The notes under the pieces: generated by a model
Told to the model about the DNA's origin: nothing
The model's input: the letters and a program-made list of their open reading frames with translations, nothing else
Database searches by the model: none
Assembly (NCBI RefSeq): GCF_016755875.1
Contig: NZ_BNED01000005.1
Span: 5,408,001-5,472,000, forward strand
Length of the DNA stretch: 64,000 nucleotides
Source of the DNA: Streptomyces spororaveus
GTDB lineage: Bacteria; Actinomycetota; Actinomycetes; Streptomycetales; Streptomycetaceae
Reading direction: 5' to 3'
Program-made: the position numbers and the translations under genes
In this document: positions 54,161-62,870 of the stretch, piece by piece
Layout: each line of letters begins with the position of its first letter
Numbering within the stretch: position 1 is the first letter of the stretch

Positions 54161-54643
54161 ATGACCCCCGCACCGGAGCCAGGGCCCCGCTGGCTCACCG
54201 AGTCCGAACAGGACGCCTGGTATGCGTGGCGGCGGATGTTCCCGCTGGTCAACGCGGAGATCGCGCGCGACCTCACACAGGACAGCGGGCTCTCCGAGGC
54301 GGACTACGACGTCCTGTCGGTGCTCGGCTCCACGGACGGCCACCGCATGCGCGTCAGCGCACTCGCCGAGCTGATGCGCTGGTCCCGCAGCCGGCTGTCC
54401 CATCAGCTCACCCGCATGGAGCAGCGCGGCGCCGTCCGCCGCGAGGGGGTGGCCACCGACGGCAGGGGCGCGGAGGTGGTCCTCACTGACGCGGGCGTCG
54501 CCGTGATCACGGAGGCGGCCCCGCTCCACGTGGAGTCCGTGCGCCGCCACCTGATCGACGCGCTGACGCCGGAACAGCTGCGCACCCTGGCCGAGGTCGG
54601 CGAGGTGCTCCGCGAACGGCTGGGCGCCCGGCGCAAGGCCTGA
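54161..54643 (+). CDS. MarR-family transcriptional regulator
   Basis: The 160-aa regulator has a winged HTH core (LSEADYDVLSVLGSTDGHRM, VSALAELMRWSRSRLSHQLT, RMEQRGAVRREGVATDGRGA). Flanking helices serve dimerisation. It probably represses the divergent FMN reductase gene and itself through the operator cluster at 54075-54139. ATG 54161 is chosen over GTG 54152 because the -10 box overlaps the latter. Confidence 0.9.
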   Translation: MTPAPEPGPRWLTESEQDAWYAWRRMFPLVNAEIARDLTQDSGLSEADYDVLSVLGSTDGHRMRVSALAELMRWSRSRLSHQLTRMEQRGAVRREGVATDGRGAEVVLTDAGVAVITEAAPLHVESVRRHLIDALTPEQLRTLAEVGEVLRERLGARRKA

Positions 54644-54680
54644 ACCGGCCGGTCGGCCGCCCCTGGTGCGCCCGCGGGTC

Positions 54681-55139
54681 TCAGACGGTGAATCCGGAGA
54701 TCCGTACGTGCGCGACGCCTCCGTCCTCGTAGTCGAGCTCGACGTGCACCCCGTCCGCGAGCCGGTGGCCGTCCTCGTCCTTGAACGGCGTGGGGCCGTG
54801 CAGTTGCGGCTGCCCGCACGCGTCGGCGCTGGAGCAGTCCTCCGAGATCTTCGTGTCGGGGTAGGAGGCGCGCAGCCAGGCCGCCACCTCCTGGCGGGGC
54901 GCGCGGAAGTCCAGCTCGTACGAGGCGCTCATCCACTGGCCCGTGGTGCAGTTCCGGTCGCGCGTCCCCGCGGGCAGTTCGGCGGCGCGGGCGAAATGGG
55001 CCGCCTTGTCGCAGGGCACGCCCAAGTCGCCTGTGAAAGCGGCCCACCACAGGGACGCCCACCAGCCTCCGGCGGCCACTACCGCCGTCGCGCCGGTGAT
55101 CGTGAGCCACATGGTGAGGCGCTTGCGTCGTACGGGCAT
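54681..55139 (-). CDS. Membrane-anchored hypothetical protein
   Basis: The 152-aa protein has an N-terminal helix (MWLTITGATAVVAAGGWWAS) that anchors or exports it. The outer domain carries four cysteines (GVPCDKAAHF, RNCTTGQW, EDCSSADACGQ) suggesting disulphides. No family recognised. ATG 55139 has GGGAG about 12 nt upstream. Confidence 0.75.
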   Translation of the reverse strand: MPVRRKRLTMWLTITGATAVVAAGGWWASLWWAAFTGDLGVPCDKAAHFARAAELPAGTRDRNCTTGQWMSASYELDFRAPRQEVAAWLRASYPDTKISEDCSSADACGQPQLHGPTPFKDEDGHRLADGVHVELDYEDGGVAHVRISGFTV

Positions 55140-55276
55140 GGCTGAAGAACTCCCTGGTCGCGTCTACTTGAACATGTTCAAGGATGCGATCGGGGGGTTC
55201 CTGGTTCCACATCCGCCCGAAGATCACAGTGCCTGAAGACCACGGTGAAAGAGCGGCCGGGCCGCGCGCACCTCCC

Positions 55277-56617
55277 CTACGGCCGCCAGGACACCCGGTG
55301 CTCCGCCAGATGGGCCAGCACCGAATGGTTCGCCTCCCAGCCGTCCGGGAATTTGACCGTCACGCCCAGCTGGACCGGCTCCGTCGAGGGATGGTCGTCC
55401 AGCAACTCCGCTATGCCCGCCCGGGCCACCACCACGCACGCGTGCCGGTGCCGGGACGCCAGCACGCACAGCCGGCCCGTCTCCAGGTGGAAGGCCGTCG
55501 CGTCCGGGCGGCCCGACAGCGGATGCAGCACCACCGTCAGGTCGTACTCGCGGCCCTGGAGCCGGTTCGCGGTGTCCACCGTGACCCCCGTGACACCGAG
55601 TGAGGCCAGCGCCGCGCGGACCGCGGCCGCCTGGTCACGGTGGGCCGTACCGACCGCGATCCGCTCCGCCGTCAGCGGAGCCGGATCCGGGGACTGCTCG
55701 TCGGAGGTCACCGCCCCGCGGTCCAGGGCCCGGCGGACCACCAGGGCCACCGCCCGCACCGCCTCCGGATCCGTGCGCGGGGTGTGCCGCGCGGGCAGCT
55801 CCAGCAGGCCCCAGCCCGCCTCGGCCGCCTCGTCCAGCACCCGGTCCGGGCCCGACCCGTCCGAGGCGACCCCGTACGACAGCCGCCGCTCGCCCGGACC
55901 CGTACCGCTGCGGAACTGCGTGTACGGGTAGAAGGCACGGGACACCAGCGGCGCCGCCGTCGCCGGGAGCCGCCACGACACCGGCAGCCGGTGCTGCGGC
56001 AGTTGCGGATTGTGCGCGAGCAAGGTGCTCACCGCCGAGGCGGAAGGATCGTAGGACAGGCCCGCCCACTGCTCCGCGCCGACCACGCTGAACGGGTCCA
56101 ACTGCCCCGGGTCACCCACGAACAGCGCCCGCTCGAACAGCCCGGCCACCGCCAGCAGCGCGTCCGAACGCATCTGGTACGCCTCGTCGACGATGGCGTG
56201 CTGCCAGGGCTCGACATCCTTGACGAAAGCCCACTTGGCCGCCGTGGCAATGGTGATCGGCAGCTCCAGCAGGTCCTTCGGCTTGGCCGAGAGGGTGACC
56301 GAGGGCAGCTCGCGCAGCGCCGGATCGAAGGCGTCCCCGTCACTGCTGTGCAGCCGGCCGACCTTCAGCTCCGGGTCCTTGTCGGCGAGGCGCAGCACCA
56401 GGTCGTCGACCTGCGCGTTCGTCTGCGCCACCACCATCAGCCGGCGGCCGGCCGCGGCCAGCTCGCGGGCCGCGCGGACCACCAGCGTGGACTTCCCGGC
56501 CCCGGGAGGGGAATCGACGACCACGCCCCGCTCGGATCCGTGCAGGGTGTCGGCCAGGATCGCGGCGGTCGCCCGGGCGGCCGCCGCACCCGGGTCGAAG
56601 GGAGCGGTCGTGGTCAC
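55277..56617 (-). CDS. SF1 helicase of the Dna2/Upf1 (AAA_11/AAA_12) type
   Basis: The 446-aa protein has Walker A SPPGAGKST (36-44), motif Ia AQTNAQVDDLVLRL and motif II VDEAYQM (144-147). Motif III is FVGDPGQLDPF, motif IV VSWRLP, motif V ANRLQGREYDLTVV and motif VI LASRHRHACVVV. No nuclease or zinc domain is fused. It is the last gene of a three-gene overlapping operon with a Cas4/RecB-like nuclease, together resembling the two halves of Dna2. The GTG at 56617 overlaps the upstream stop by 4 bp (GTGA). Confidence 0.87.
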   Translation of the reverse strand: MTTTAPFDPGAAAARATAAILADTLHGSERGVVVDSPPGAGKSTLVVRAARELAAAGRRLMVVAQTNAQVDDLVLRLADKDPELKVGRLHSSDGDAFDPALRELPSVTLSAKPKDLLELPITIATAAKWAFVKDVEPWQHAIVDEAYQMRSDALLAVAGLFERALFVGDPGQLDPFSVVGAEQWAGLSYDPSASAVSTLLAHNPQLPQHRLPVSWRLPATAAPLVSRAFYPYTQFRSGTGPGERRLSYGVASDGSGPDRVLDEAAEAGWGLLELPARHTPRTDPEAVRAVALVVRRALDRGAVTSDEQSPDPAPLTAERIAVGTAHRDQAAAVRAALASLGVTGVTVDTANRLQGREYDLTVVLHPLSGRPDATAFHLETGRLCVLASRHRHACVVVARAGIAELLDDHPSTEPVQLGVTVKFPDGWEANHSVLAHLAEHRVSWRP

Positions 56618-58206
56618 AGCAGGTCCTCGTCGGTCACGGAATCGGGCAGGGGAACAGCGCCCGCCGACCCGGGCGGACCGCCGTGCGTCCACGGGGTCTG
56701 CTCGGGCTCCGGGAGTTTCGGGCCGCCGCGCGCGTCGTGCTCGAAGAGCGTCCAGCAGAGCCGGTCGCCCTTCTCCGGCACGGACCCCGGCTCGGGATCC
56801 CGGCCGCGGCCCATCTTGTCGAGGAGCCGCAGCACCACCTGCCCGTCCCCGTCGTAGCGGACGAACTGCGCGCTCTGCGGGCGCCCGTCCAGCGAGCGGA
56901 ACACCTTCCCGCCGCCCCCGCCCCCCTCGTCGGCGAGCTGCGGCCGGTCCTCCGTCACCACCGTCACCAGCGGGCGCGGACTCGGACGCTTCGACTCCGT
57001 CCACTCCATCACCACCTCGGTGACCTCACCGACGAAGGCCTCGCCCCCGAGCCGCCGCCCCGCCATCACCAGAGGGTCGTCCAGCGCCTCCTGGGCGTCG
57101 AGCCGCACCTGTTCGGTCTCCCGCGTGGCCAGCTTCTGGGCCGCCGTCACCGCGTCGTCGCGCCGCGGCTGCGGCGGCTCGCCCGCCCGCACACGGTCCC
57201 GGTGGCCCGTGTACGACCAGCGGTCGCGCGTCCAGCGTTCCTCCACGCGCTCACCCGGCGGCAGGGCCCGCAGCAGATCGACCGCCTCCCAGGTCTTCCA
57301 CCAGGTCCCCGACAACTGGGACTCGACCAGCCGGTGCACCTCCCGCTCCGCCGCCCGGACGTGGCGGTCGTCGTCCCCGGGACCGGCCGCCAGGACCGTG
57401 CGCGCGGCGTCGTAGCGGGCGATGGCCGGAGCCAGCAGCTTGTTGTCGAAGGCCGGGTCGGTGGCCGGACCCGCGGGCGGGCACAGCAGCTGGCCGTCCC
57501 CGTCCCGGCTCAGCTCGGCCCGGTGCGCCTCCTCGGCACCCGACCGGCCCTCGGGCGGGTCGATCCAGCCCAGGAGCGCACCCAGGTGCTGGTCCTCCAG
57601 ACTGCTCTGACCGGTGGCCCAGTGCCGCGACAGCAGATCGGTGGCCGACAGCAGCATCGAGGAGCCGGGCACCCGAGAACGCTCGGCGAGGTGGGTGAAC
57701 CAGCGCCCGAGCATCGGCACCTGCGACGGCGCCGGATACGGATTGTCCGGATCCTCCTCGGCGGTGCGCCGGAAACGCATCGAGCGCCCCAGCAGCCGTA
57801 CGTACTCGATGCCCGCCCGGCTCGGCACGATCAGCTGCGGCGCGTCCACGCACAGCTCGGTCTCGACCTTGACCCGCTTGCCCGTCTCCGGGTCGGTCTC
57901 GCTGCGCTCGGCCGGCTCCACCGCGTCCGCGTACGCCTCGATGTGGGCCAGCACCTGCACGGCCAGCTCCGCGAGGAAGGCCCAGCGCCGGTCGCGGTCG
58001 CGGGGCTGGGGTATCACGAACACCCGCGGCGCGTGCCGGTCGGTACCGACCATGGCGCCGAGCGGAGCGCCCGCCTCACCGGCGGTGGTCAGCGGCACGA
58101 ACACCATCGGGTGCTCGCTCAGGTGGCGGTGCCGCACGGTCGCGAGCGGCTGGGCGCGGCCCGCGCGTACGGCCTCCAGCCGGGCCAGGGTACTCAGCAG
58201 GGGCAT
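56614..58206 (-). CDS. Unrecognised middle protein of the nuclease-helicase operon
   Basis: The 530-aa protein has no motif I recognise. It starts with a compact N-terminal region (MPLLSTLARLEAVRAGRAQP, ending RVFVIPQPRDRDRRWAFLAE). A helical middle follows (ARYDAARTVLA, VRAAEREVHRLVESQLSGTW), then a C-terminal β-rich stretch (RPLVTVVTEDRPQ; KVFRSLDGRPQSAQFVRYDG). No membrane segment, HTH or obvious catalytic triad is seen. Both ends overlap neighbours (13 bp upstream, 4 bp downstream), so the three products are probably made together and may form a complex. Confidence 0.82.
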   Translation of the reverse strand: MPLLSTLARLEAVRAGRAQPLATVRHRHLSEHPMVFVPLTTAGEAGAPLGAMVGTDRHAPRVFVIPQPRDRDRRWAFLAELAVQVLAHIEAYADAVEPAERSETDPETGKRVKVETELCVDAPQLIVPSRAGIEYVRLLGRSMRFRRTAEEDPDNPYPAPSQVPMLGRWFTHLAERSRVPGSSMLLSATDLLSRHWATGQSSLEDQHLGALLGWIDPPEGRSGAEEAHRAELSRDGDGQLLCPPAGPATDPAFDNKLLAPAIARYDAARTVLAAGPGDDDRHVRAAEREVHRLVESQLSGTWWKTWEAVDLLRALPPGERVEERWTRDRWSYTGHRDRVRAGEPPQPRRDDAVTAAQKLATRETEQVRLDAQEALDDPLVMAGRRLGGEAFVGEVTEVVMEWTESKRPSPRPLVTVVTEDRPQLADEGGGGGGKVFRSLDGRPQSAQFVRYDGDGQVVLRLLDKMGRGRDPEPGSVPEKGDRLCWTLFEHDARGGPKLPEPEQTPWTHGGPPGSAGAVPLPDSVTDEDLL

Positions 58207-59378
58207 GCGGGGGTCTCCGGGGCGGGGTGCGGCGGACGGACGGTGGCCAGTTCCAGGGCCTCGGCGCGCAGCCGGGCGGCGCGGTGCAGCGCGGCGGCGG
58301 TCGGATCCTCGGAGCAGCCCGCCCCGGCGGCCGCCGCGAGGGCGGACCCGACGGTGGTCAGCGCGCCCAGCTCGCCCCGGACCGACCGGCCCAGCGCCGT
58401 GACCTGGTCGGCGGCGCGGGCCCGGTCGCGGCAGTGGAAGGCGAGCTCGCAGGCGGCCAGGCACTCGGGGGCGTAGGCGGCGTCGACCGCGGACACCGCC
58501 CGGGCGAGCTCCTCGGGGGTCCGGGTCGCCAGGTCGAAGCTGAGGCCCTCGGGCAGGGCGGCGGCCAGTTCCTCCACACGGGTCAGCCGGTCCAGCTGGC
58601 GGCGGGTCACCGAACGCTCGCGGCGGACATCGACGGGAGAGGCGGCCGGCAGGTTGGAGAAGTCCTTGGGGCAGACCAGCAGCACGGTGTGCCCGACCTC
58701 GGCGCCGGGCAGTTTTTCGGCGGTCTTCTCCAGGGCCAGCACATAGACGGCGGCCTGGCGGGCCGCGGCACCCACCTTCGCGGCGTCCGCGGCCCCGTCG
58801 ATCATCGGGAACGACTTGATCTCCACGACCGTCCACCGGCCGTCGGGGTGCACGACGACGGCGTCGGGCTCCAGATAGGCGGGCGAGCCGGCCACCTCCA
58901 GGGCGAGCATCGGATGGTCCAGCAGCGTCCAGGCGCCGGAGTCCCGGCCGGCGGCGGTCGCCTCGCGCAGGGCGAGCGCGGTCCGGGCGGCGCGGCCCTC
59001 GGGCCCGGCGGCGGTCAGATCGGGAACGCGGGCGCCGGGCCCCGGCGGCTCGGCGGCGGGCGCGAGGTGCGCGTGGACGAGCCGCAGCAGCTCGGCGCCG
59101 CCGTCGCCCTTGACCTTGGCCTCGAAGGAGTTCCCGCGGACTATCGCGAACTGCGACTGCCCGAAGGAGGCGGGGGCGCCCAGCGCCGTGGCGAGGGCGG
59201 TCTTGTCCACGCCGGCGCCGTCGAGCAGGGCGCGTCTGCCGCAGCCGGGATTGGCGGCGAGAGCCGCCAGGGCCCGGGCGTCGAGCGGACGGGGCGGCAC
59301 GGCGGGGCCGCGCAGACCGGCGAGCCGCTGCCGCAGAGTCGTCGGCTGCGCGGGGCTGGCGGGCGGGTAGGAGCTCAC
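58194..59378 (-). CDS. Cas4/RecB-like PD-(D/E)xK nuclease with probable Fe-S site
   Basis: The 394-aa protein has the RecB-family core: Glu in GNSFEAKV (86), Asp172 in LEPDAVVV, Glu186-x-Lys188 in VVEIKSF, and the QxxxY motif at 208-212 (QAAVY). One cysteine lies before the core (Cys46) and three after it (Cys306, Cys310, Cys316, spaced x3 and x5). That 1+3 arrangement resembles the 4Fe-4S nucleases Cas4, AddB and Dna2. It opens the three-gene operon. GTG 59378 begins the conserved part; the frame is open far upstream only by base composition. Confidence 0.82.
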   Translation of the reverse strand: MSSYPPASPAQPTTLRQRLAGLRGPAVPPRPLDARALAALAANPGCGRRALLDGAGVDKTALATALGAPASFGQSQFAIVRGNSFEAKVKGDGGAELLRLVHAHLAPAAEPPGPGARVPDLTAAGPEGRAARTALALREATAAGRDSGAWTLLDHPMLALEVAGSPAYLEPDAVVVHPDGRWTVVEIKSFPMIDGAADAAKVGAAARQAAVYVLALEKTAEKLPGAEVGHTVLLVCPKDFSNLPAASPVDVRRERSVTRRQLDRLTRVEELAAALPEGLSFDLATRTPEELARAVSAVDAAYAPECLAACELAFHCRDRARAADQVTALGRSVRGELGALTTVGSALAAAAGAGCSEDPTAAALHRAARLRAEALELATVRPPHPAPETPACPC

Positions 59379-59530
59379 CCGCGGAAGTGTCCCATCCGCC
59401 ACTGACAATCGTGGACTTAGTGCGAAAACCGGTGGTGGGGGCGGGGGCACGGGCCGCGGGCCGCGGGAGCCCCGCATCGCCCCTGTGATGGATGATGGTG
59501 GACGGACTCGACTCGACCGGGAGAATTCAC

Positions 59531-60124
59531 ATGGCCCCCCGCATCCTGCTGGCCCGACACGGCCAGACGGCGTGGTCCCAGCTCGGCAAGCACACCGGAC
59601 GCACGGACGTGCCGATGCTGGAGGAGGGCAGGCAGAGCGCGAAGCTGCTCGGCGAGCGGCTGGCCCGTGACCCGTGGCGGGGCCTGCCGGGCGTCGAGGT
59701 CCGCACCAGCCCGCTGGTGCGCGCGAGCGAGAGCTGCGACCTGGCGGGCTTCGGCGCCCGGGCCGAGCCGTGGGACGCGCTGATGGAATGGGACTACGGC
59801 GACTACGAGGGCATGACCCCGGCCGAGATCCAGGCCGTCCGGCCGGGCTGGCTGATCTGGCGCGACGGCGTTCCGGGCGGCGAGACCGTCGCCGACGTCG
59901 CGGCCCGCGCGGACGAGGTGGTCGCGTGGGCCCGCGCGGCGGAGCGCGACGTCCTGGTCTTCGCGCACGGGCACATCCTGCGGACGCTGGCCGCGCGCTG
60001 GCTGGGCTTCGAGGCCTCCTTCGGCGCGCGGATCCGGCTGGAGCCGACCTCCCTCTCGGTCCTGGGCTGGGCCTACGGCGCACCCGCGCTGGAACGCTGG
60101 AACGACACGGGCCACCTGTCGTAG
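59531..60124 (+). CDS. Histidine phosphatase family protein
   Basis: The 197-aa phosphoglycerate-mutase-like phosphatase has the catalytic [10 protein letters not shown] and the second His in [19 protein letters not shown]. The acid residue sits in [16 protein letters not shown]. Substrate unknown; many act on small sugar phosphates. ATG 59531 has GGGAG 7 nt upstream and starts the first strand. It is divergent from the nuclease-helicase operon and is followed by a long repeat-rich gap. Confidence 0.9.
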   Translation: MAPRILLARHGQTAWSQLGKHTGRTDVPMLEEGRQSAKLLGERLARDPWRGLPGVEVRTSPLVRASESCDLAGFGARAEPWDALMEWDYGDYEGMTPAEIQAVRPGWLIWRDGVPGGETVADVAARADEVVAWARAAERDVLVFAHGHILRTLAARWLGFEASFGARIRLEPTSLSVLGWAYGAPALERWNDTGHLS

Positions 60125-60871
60125 GTGTGCGGGTCGTCCCGGCCCGGGGTTGCCGTGCCCGTGCGGGGTGCTCGGCGGTGTGCGGGTCGTCCCGGCCGGG
60201 GGTGCGCCTCAAGCGCCGGCGAGGCCGTGCCCCTGCGGGGTGCTCGGCGGTGTGCGGCTCGGGCTGTCCCGGCCCGGGGTGCGCCTCAATCGCCGGCGAG
60301 GCTGAGTGGTGCGGGCCTGTCGGTCTGGGGCGGGGCGGGGTGCCGCGCCGGGATGTCTCCTCGGCTCGCGCCTGCGGGCATGTCTCGGCTGTGCGGGGTG
60401 GTTGCGCGCTCGTCCTGCGGGGACACCCCGCCACGTCCCCCCACCCCACCGCGGCATCCGTCGAAGCCCTGCCGTGGGGCGGGGACACGCAGGAGGGTCC
60501 CCGCAGGACGAGCGCGCAACCCAGGCCGAGCCACAGAACCACGGCCGCAGGCGCGAGCCGAGGAGACCCTCGTGCGGGGCCCCGCCCCACACCACCCAGC
60601 CCCGCCGGCGCTTGAGGCGCACCCCGTGGCACGGGAAGGCCGTACCGCGCACCGCCGAGCAACCCCGCAGGGGCACGGCCGAGGAGACCCTCGTGCGGGG
60701 CCCCGCCCCACGCCACCCAGCCGCGCCGGCGTTTGAGGCGCACCCCGCGGCACGGGAAGGCCGCACCCCACACCACCGAGCACCCCGCGGCGCGGGAAGG
60801 CCGCACCCCACACCACCGAGCACCCCGCGGCACGGGAAGGCCGCACCACACACCACCGAGCGGACCGCAGG
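60125..60871. repeat. 747-bp gap of nested direct and inverted repeats
   Basis: No gene seen. From the left, two forward copies of the GCGCCTCAAnCGCCGGCGAG motif (60204, 60281) lead into palindromic element copy B (60354-60567). Two inverted copies of the same motif follow (about 60599, 60719). Direct repeats built on a CGGCACGGGAAGGCCGCACC unit occur at about 60690-60850. Left and right halves are partly complementary, so the whole gap could fold into one long hairpin. Open frames here on both strands are composition artefacts. Confidence 0.75.
60354..60567. repeat. Long palindromic intergenic element, copy B
   Basis: The outer arms 60355-60377 and 60545-60567 pair over 23 bp; the inner arms 60400-60424 and 60497-60521 pair over 25 bp. 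Both arm sequences equal those of copy A at 3679-3907, while the loop (60425-60496) and spacers differ. It lies between a + gene and a - gene, so both flanking genes end toward it. Confidence 0.85.
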
Positions 60872-62176
60872 TCACACGGCCGGGGACCTGCGGGTCAGGA
60901 ATGCGGCTACCCGGGGGGAGCGCTGGTGGGGGATGAGGGTGTGGGCCGTTGCCGACAGCATCGAGCGGACCCGCGTCGACTGGACCTCCGCCAGGAGGTC
61001 CAGCACCCGGCCGCCCGCCCACGCGGCCTCGTCGGGGGCGCCCGCGCGGGCCAGGTCGCCGGCCAGCTCGGCGGTGTACAGGGCCACGTTCCGGGCGAAG
61101 TGCGGGTCCTGGAGGTCGGCGGCGCGGCGGGCGTGCCGGGCCGCGCGGGCGTGTTCGCCGAGCGCCGACCAGCAGCGCGCCTCCAGCGACTCCAGTTCCG
61201 CCTGCCCGAAGAAGGACATCCACTCGGGGTCGGCGTCCGACTCGCCCCGGGAGAACTCCGTGTGCGCGCGGGCCAGCGCCTCCTCGCACGCCTTGCGGTC
61301 GGCCAGCCCCGCCCAGCCGCCCGCTTCCCGCAGCGCGAGCAGGGACAGCAGTCGCGGGGAACCGAGGGACCGGGCGGCGCGGCGGCCCGCCTGGGCGGCC
61401 CGTACCGCCTCGCGGGAGCGGCCGCAGTCCCGGGCCAGGAAGGCCATGTTGCTGAAGGCGTGCGCCTCCAGGCCCGGGTCCCGCGCGACCCGGGCCGTCG
61501 CGAGGGCTTCCGCGTAGTGCGAGCGGGCGTCGTCGAAGCGGCCCGAGTCGTGGGCCAGCCAGCCGACCGAGACGGCCAGTTCGCCGGCGCCCGAGTGCAA
61601 CCGGTCCTCGGTGGACTGCCGGGTGGCGCCGGCGTCGAGCAGTGCGTAGGCGGTGCGCAGGGGTTCGGCGGCCCGCCGGTAGAGGGCGTCGGCGCCGTGC
61701 CGGTCGTCCAGCAGGCGGATCTGGCGTACCGCGTCCTCGACGGCGGCGGCCTCGGACTCGCCGGCGCGGGAGGGGAGCCGGCGGGTGTCGCCGAGCAGGG
61801 TGAGGCTGAGCGTCGCGGCCGCCACGGTCGCGGAGCCGCCCGCCATGAACGCGCGACGCAGCACGTCGCTCTCCTTGGAGCTGGAAGGGGTTCGGGGAAC
61901 GCGCTGGGCCGCGCGGCCGCGGACGCTCTCGCGGGGTGAGAAGCCCAGATCGGCCAGTGCGCGGCCGGGGAACATGTGGAGGAAGACCCGCTCGTAGGCG
62001 TAGTTGGGGCAGCGGATCTCGCCGGACTCGACCCGGCCGATGTAGCGCGCGTCGCAGGAAACCGTTTCTCCGATTTCCTTCGCGGCCCGGCGCACCAGGG
62101 CCGCGAACTCGGCCGGGGAGTGCTGCCCGCGCAGCCGCCGGAACGTGGAGTTGGGTGAGTGGGGGGACGCCGCCAT
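60872..62176 (-). CDS. XRE-like regulator with TPR-type repeats
   Basis: The 434-aa protein has an N-terminal HTH (EFAALVRRAAKEIGETVSCD, ARYIGRVESGEIRCPNYAYE). A short hydrophobic stretch follows (RRAFMAGGSATVAAATLSLT) of the kind that leads these proteins to be labelled Tat-signal proteins. A long run of TPR-like helical repeats then follows (HYAEALATARVARDPGLEAH, AFSNMAFLARDCGRSREAVR). Related streptomycete regulators affect development; no specific one is assigned. ATG 62176 with GAGAGG upstream is preferred over the longer open frame from 62266. Confidence 0.85.
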   Translation of the reverse strand: MAASPHSPNSTFRRLRGQHSPAEFAALVRRAAKEIGETVSCDARYIGRVESGEIRCPNYAYERVFLHMFPGRALADLGFSPRESVRGRAAQRVPRTPSSSKESDVLRRAFMAGGSATVAAATLSLTLLGDTRRLPSRAGESEAAAVEDAVRQIRLLDDRHGADALYRRAAEPLRTAYALLDAGATRQSTEDRLHSGAGELAVSVGWLAHDSGRFDDARSHYAEALATARVARDPGLEAHAFSNMAFLARDCGRSREAVRAAQAGRRAARSLGSPRLLSLLALREAGGWAGLADRKACEEALARAHTEFSRGESDADPEWMSFFGQAELESLEARCWSALGEHARAARHARRAADLQDPHFARNVALYTAELAGDLARAGAPDEAAWAGGRVLDLLAEVQSTRVRSMLSATAHTLIPHQRSPRVAAFLTRRSPAV

Positions 62177-62417
62177 GGACGTGACCTCTCTGGCAGGAAC
62201 GCAGTGCCGGTGCTGTGACTGGGGGTCCGGCGCGCATGAACGTACCGCCAGCGAGGGGGTGTTCATGCGATGTTTGGCTACAAAACGGATATCTCACCCG
62301 CGATCCGCCATGAACTGCCATCCTTTGCGGCGTCTTGGCACCGCACCCGTTGACGTTTCCGTGCGTTGAACCCATGCGGATACGGATCGAGGAGGGGTTC
62401 CCTTGGTGGAGGCCGGC

Positions 62418-62825
62418 ATGGAGAGCACTGGAACGAACACCGCGTCCGAGCAGCCCGGCGCGGCCCCGGACCTGGACCTGGTGACCGTTCCCACCCGGCA
62501 GGGGCTGGAGGCGGTGGACATCATCCGCCGTGCCGCCAGCAAGGCCGGTGGGGTCGGACCCGTCCTGCACGACGGATCCGGTGACACCCTCGGCTTCCTC
62601 GTGCCGTCCGGCACCGCCGACGCGTGGGACCTGCCGGGCAGCGCGTGTACGCAGACCAACGGGCGCGGCATGCGCTTCGGCGACGCCGCCGCCTCCCCCA
62701 CCGCGGGCGCCACCGGCTGGCTGCTCCCGCCGGAGGCCGTCGGGCCGGTCACCGACCCGGACGTGCTGCGCGCGGCGCTCGGCGAGGCGGCCCGGCTGAT
62801 CGAGGCCGCGGACAACTGCCGCTGA
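62418..62825 (+). CDS. Small conserved hypothetical protein
   Basis: The 135-aa protein is likely cytosolic, with conserved-looking blocks VTVPTRQGLEAVDIIRRA, GPVLHDGSGDTLGFLVPSGT and ATGWLLPPEAVGPVTDPDVL. I do not recognise the family, although a small protein of this kind beside an XRE/TPR regulator suggests a functional pair. Starts are ambiguous: ATG 62418 has GGAGG 5 nt upstream, while TTG 62403 and GTG 62406 follow another GGAGG. It is divergent from the regulator gene. Confidence 0.75.
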   Translation: MESTGTNTASEQPGAAPDLDLVTVPTRQGLEAVDIIRRAASKAGGVGPVLHDGSGDTLGFLVPSGTADAWDLPGSACTQTNGRGMRFGDAAASPTAGATGWLLPPEAVGPVTDPDVLRAALGEAARLIEAADNCR

Positions 62826-62870
62826 CCGGTCCTGGGGCTGCCGGCCGCCACCGCCCCGCACAATGGGGTG

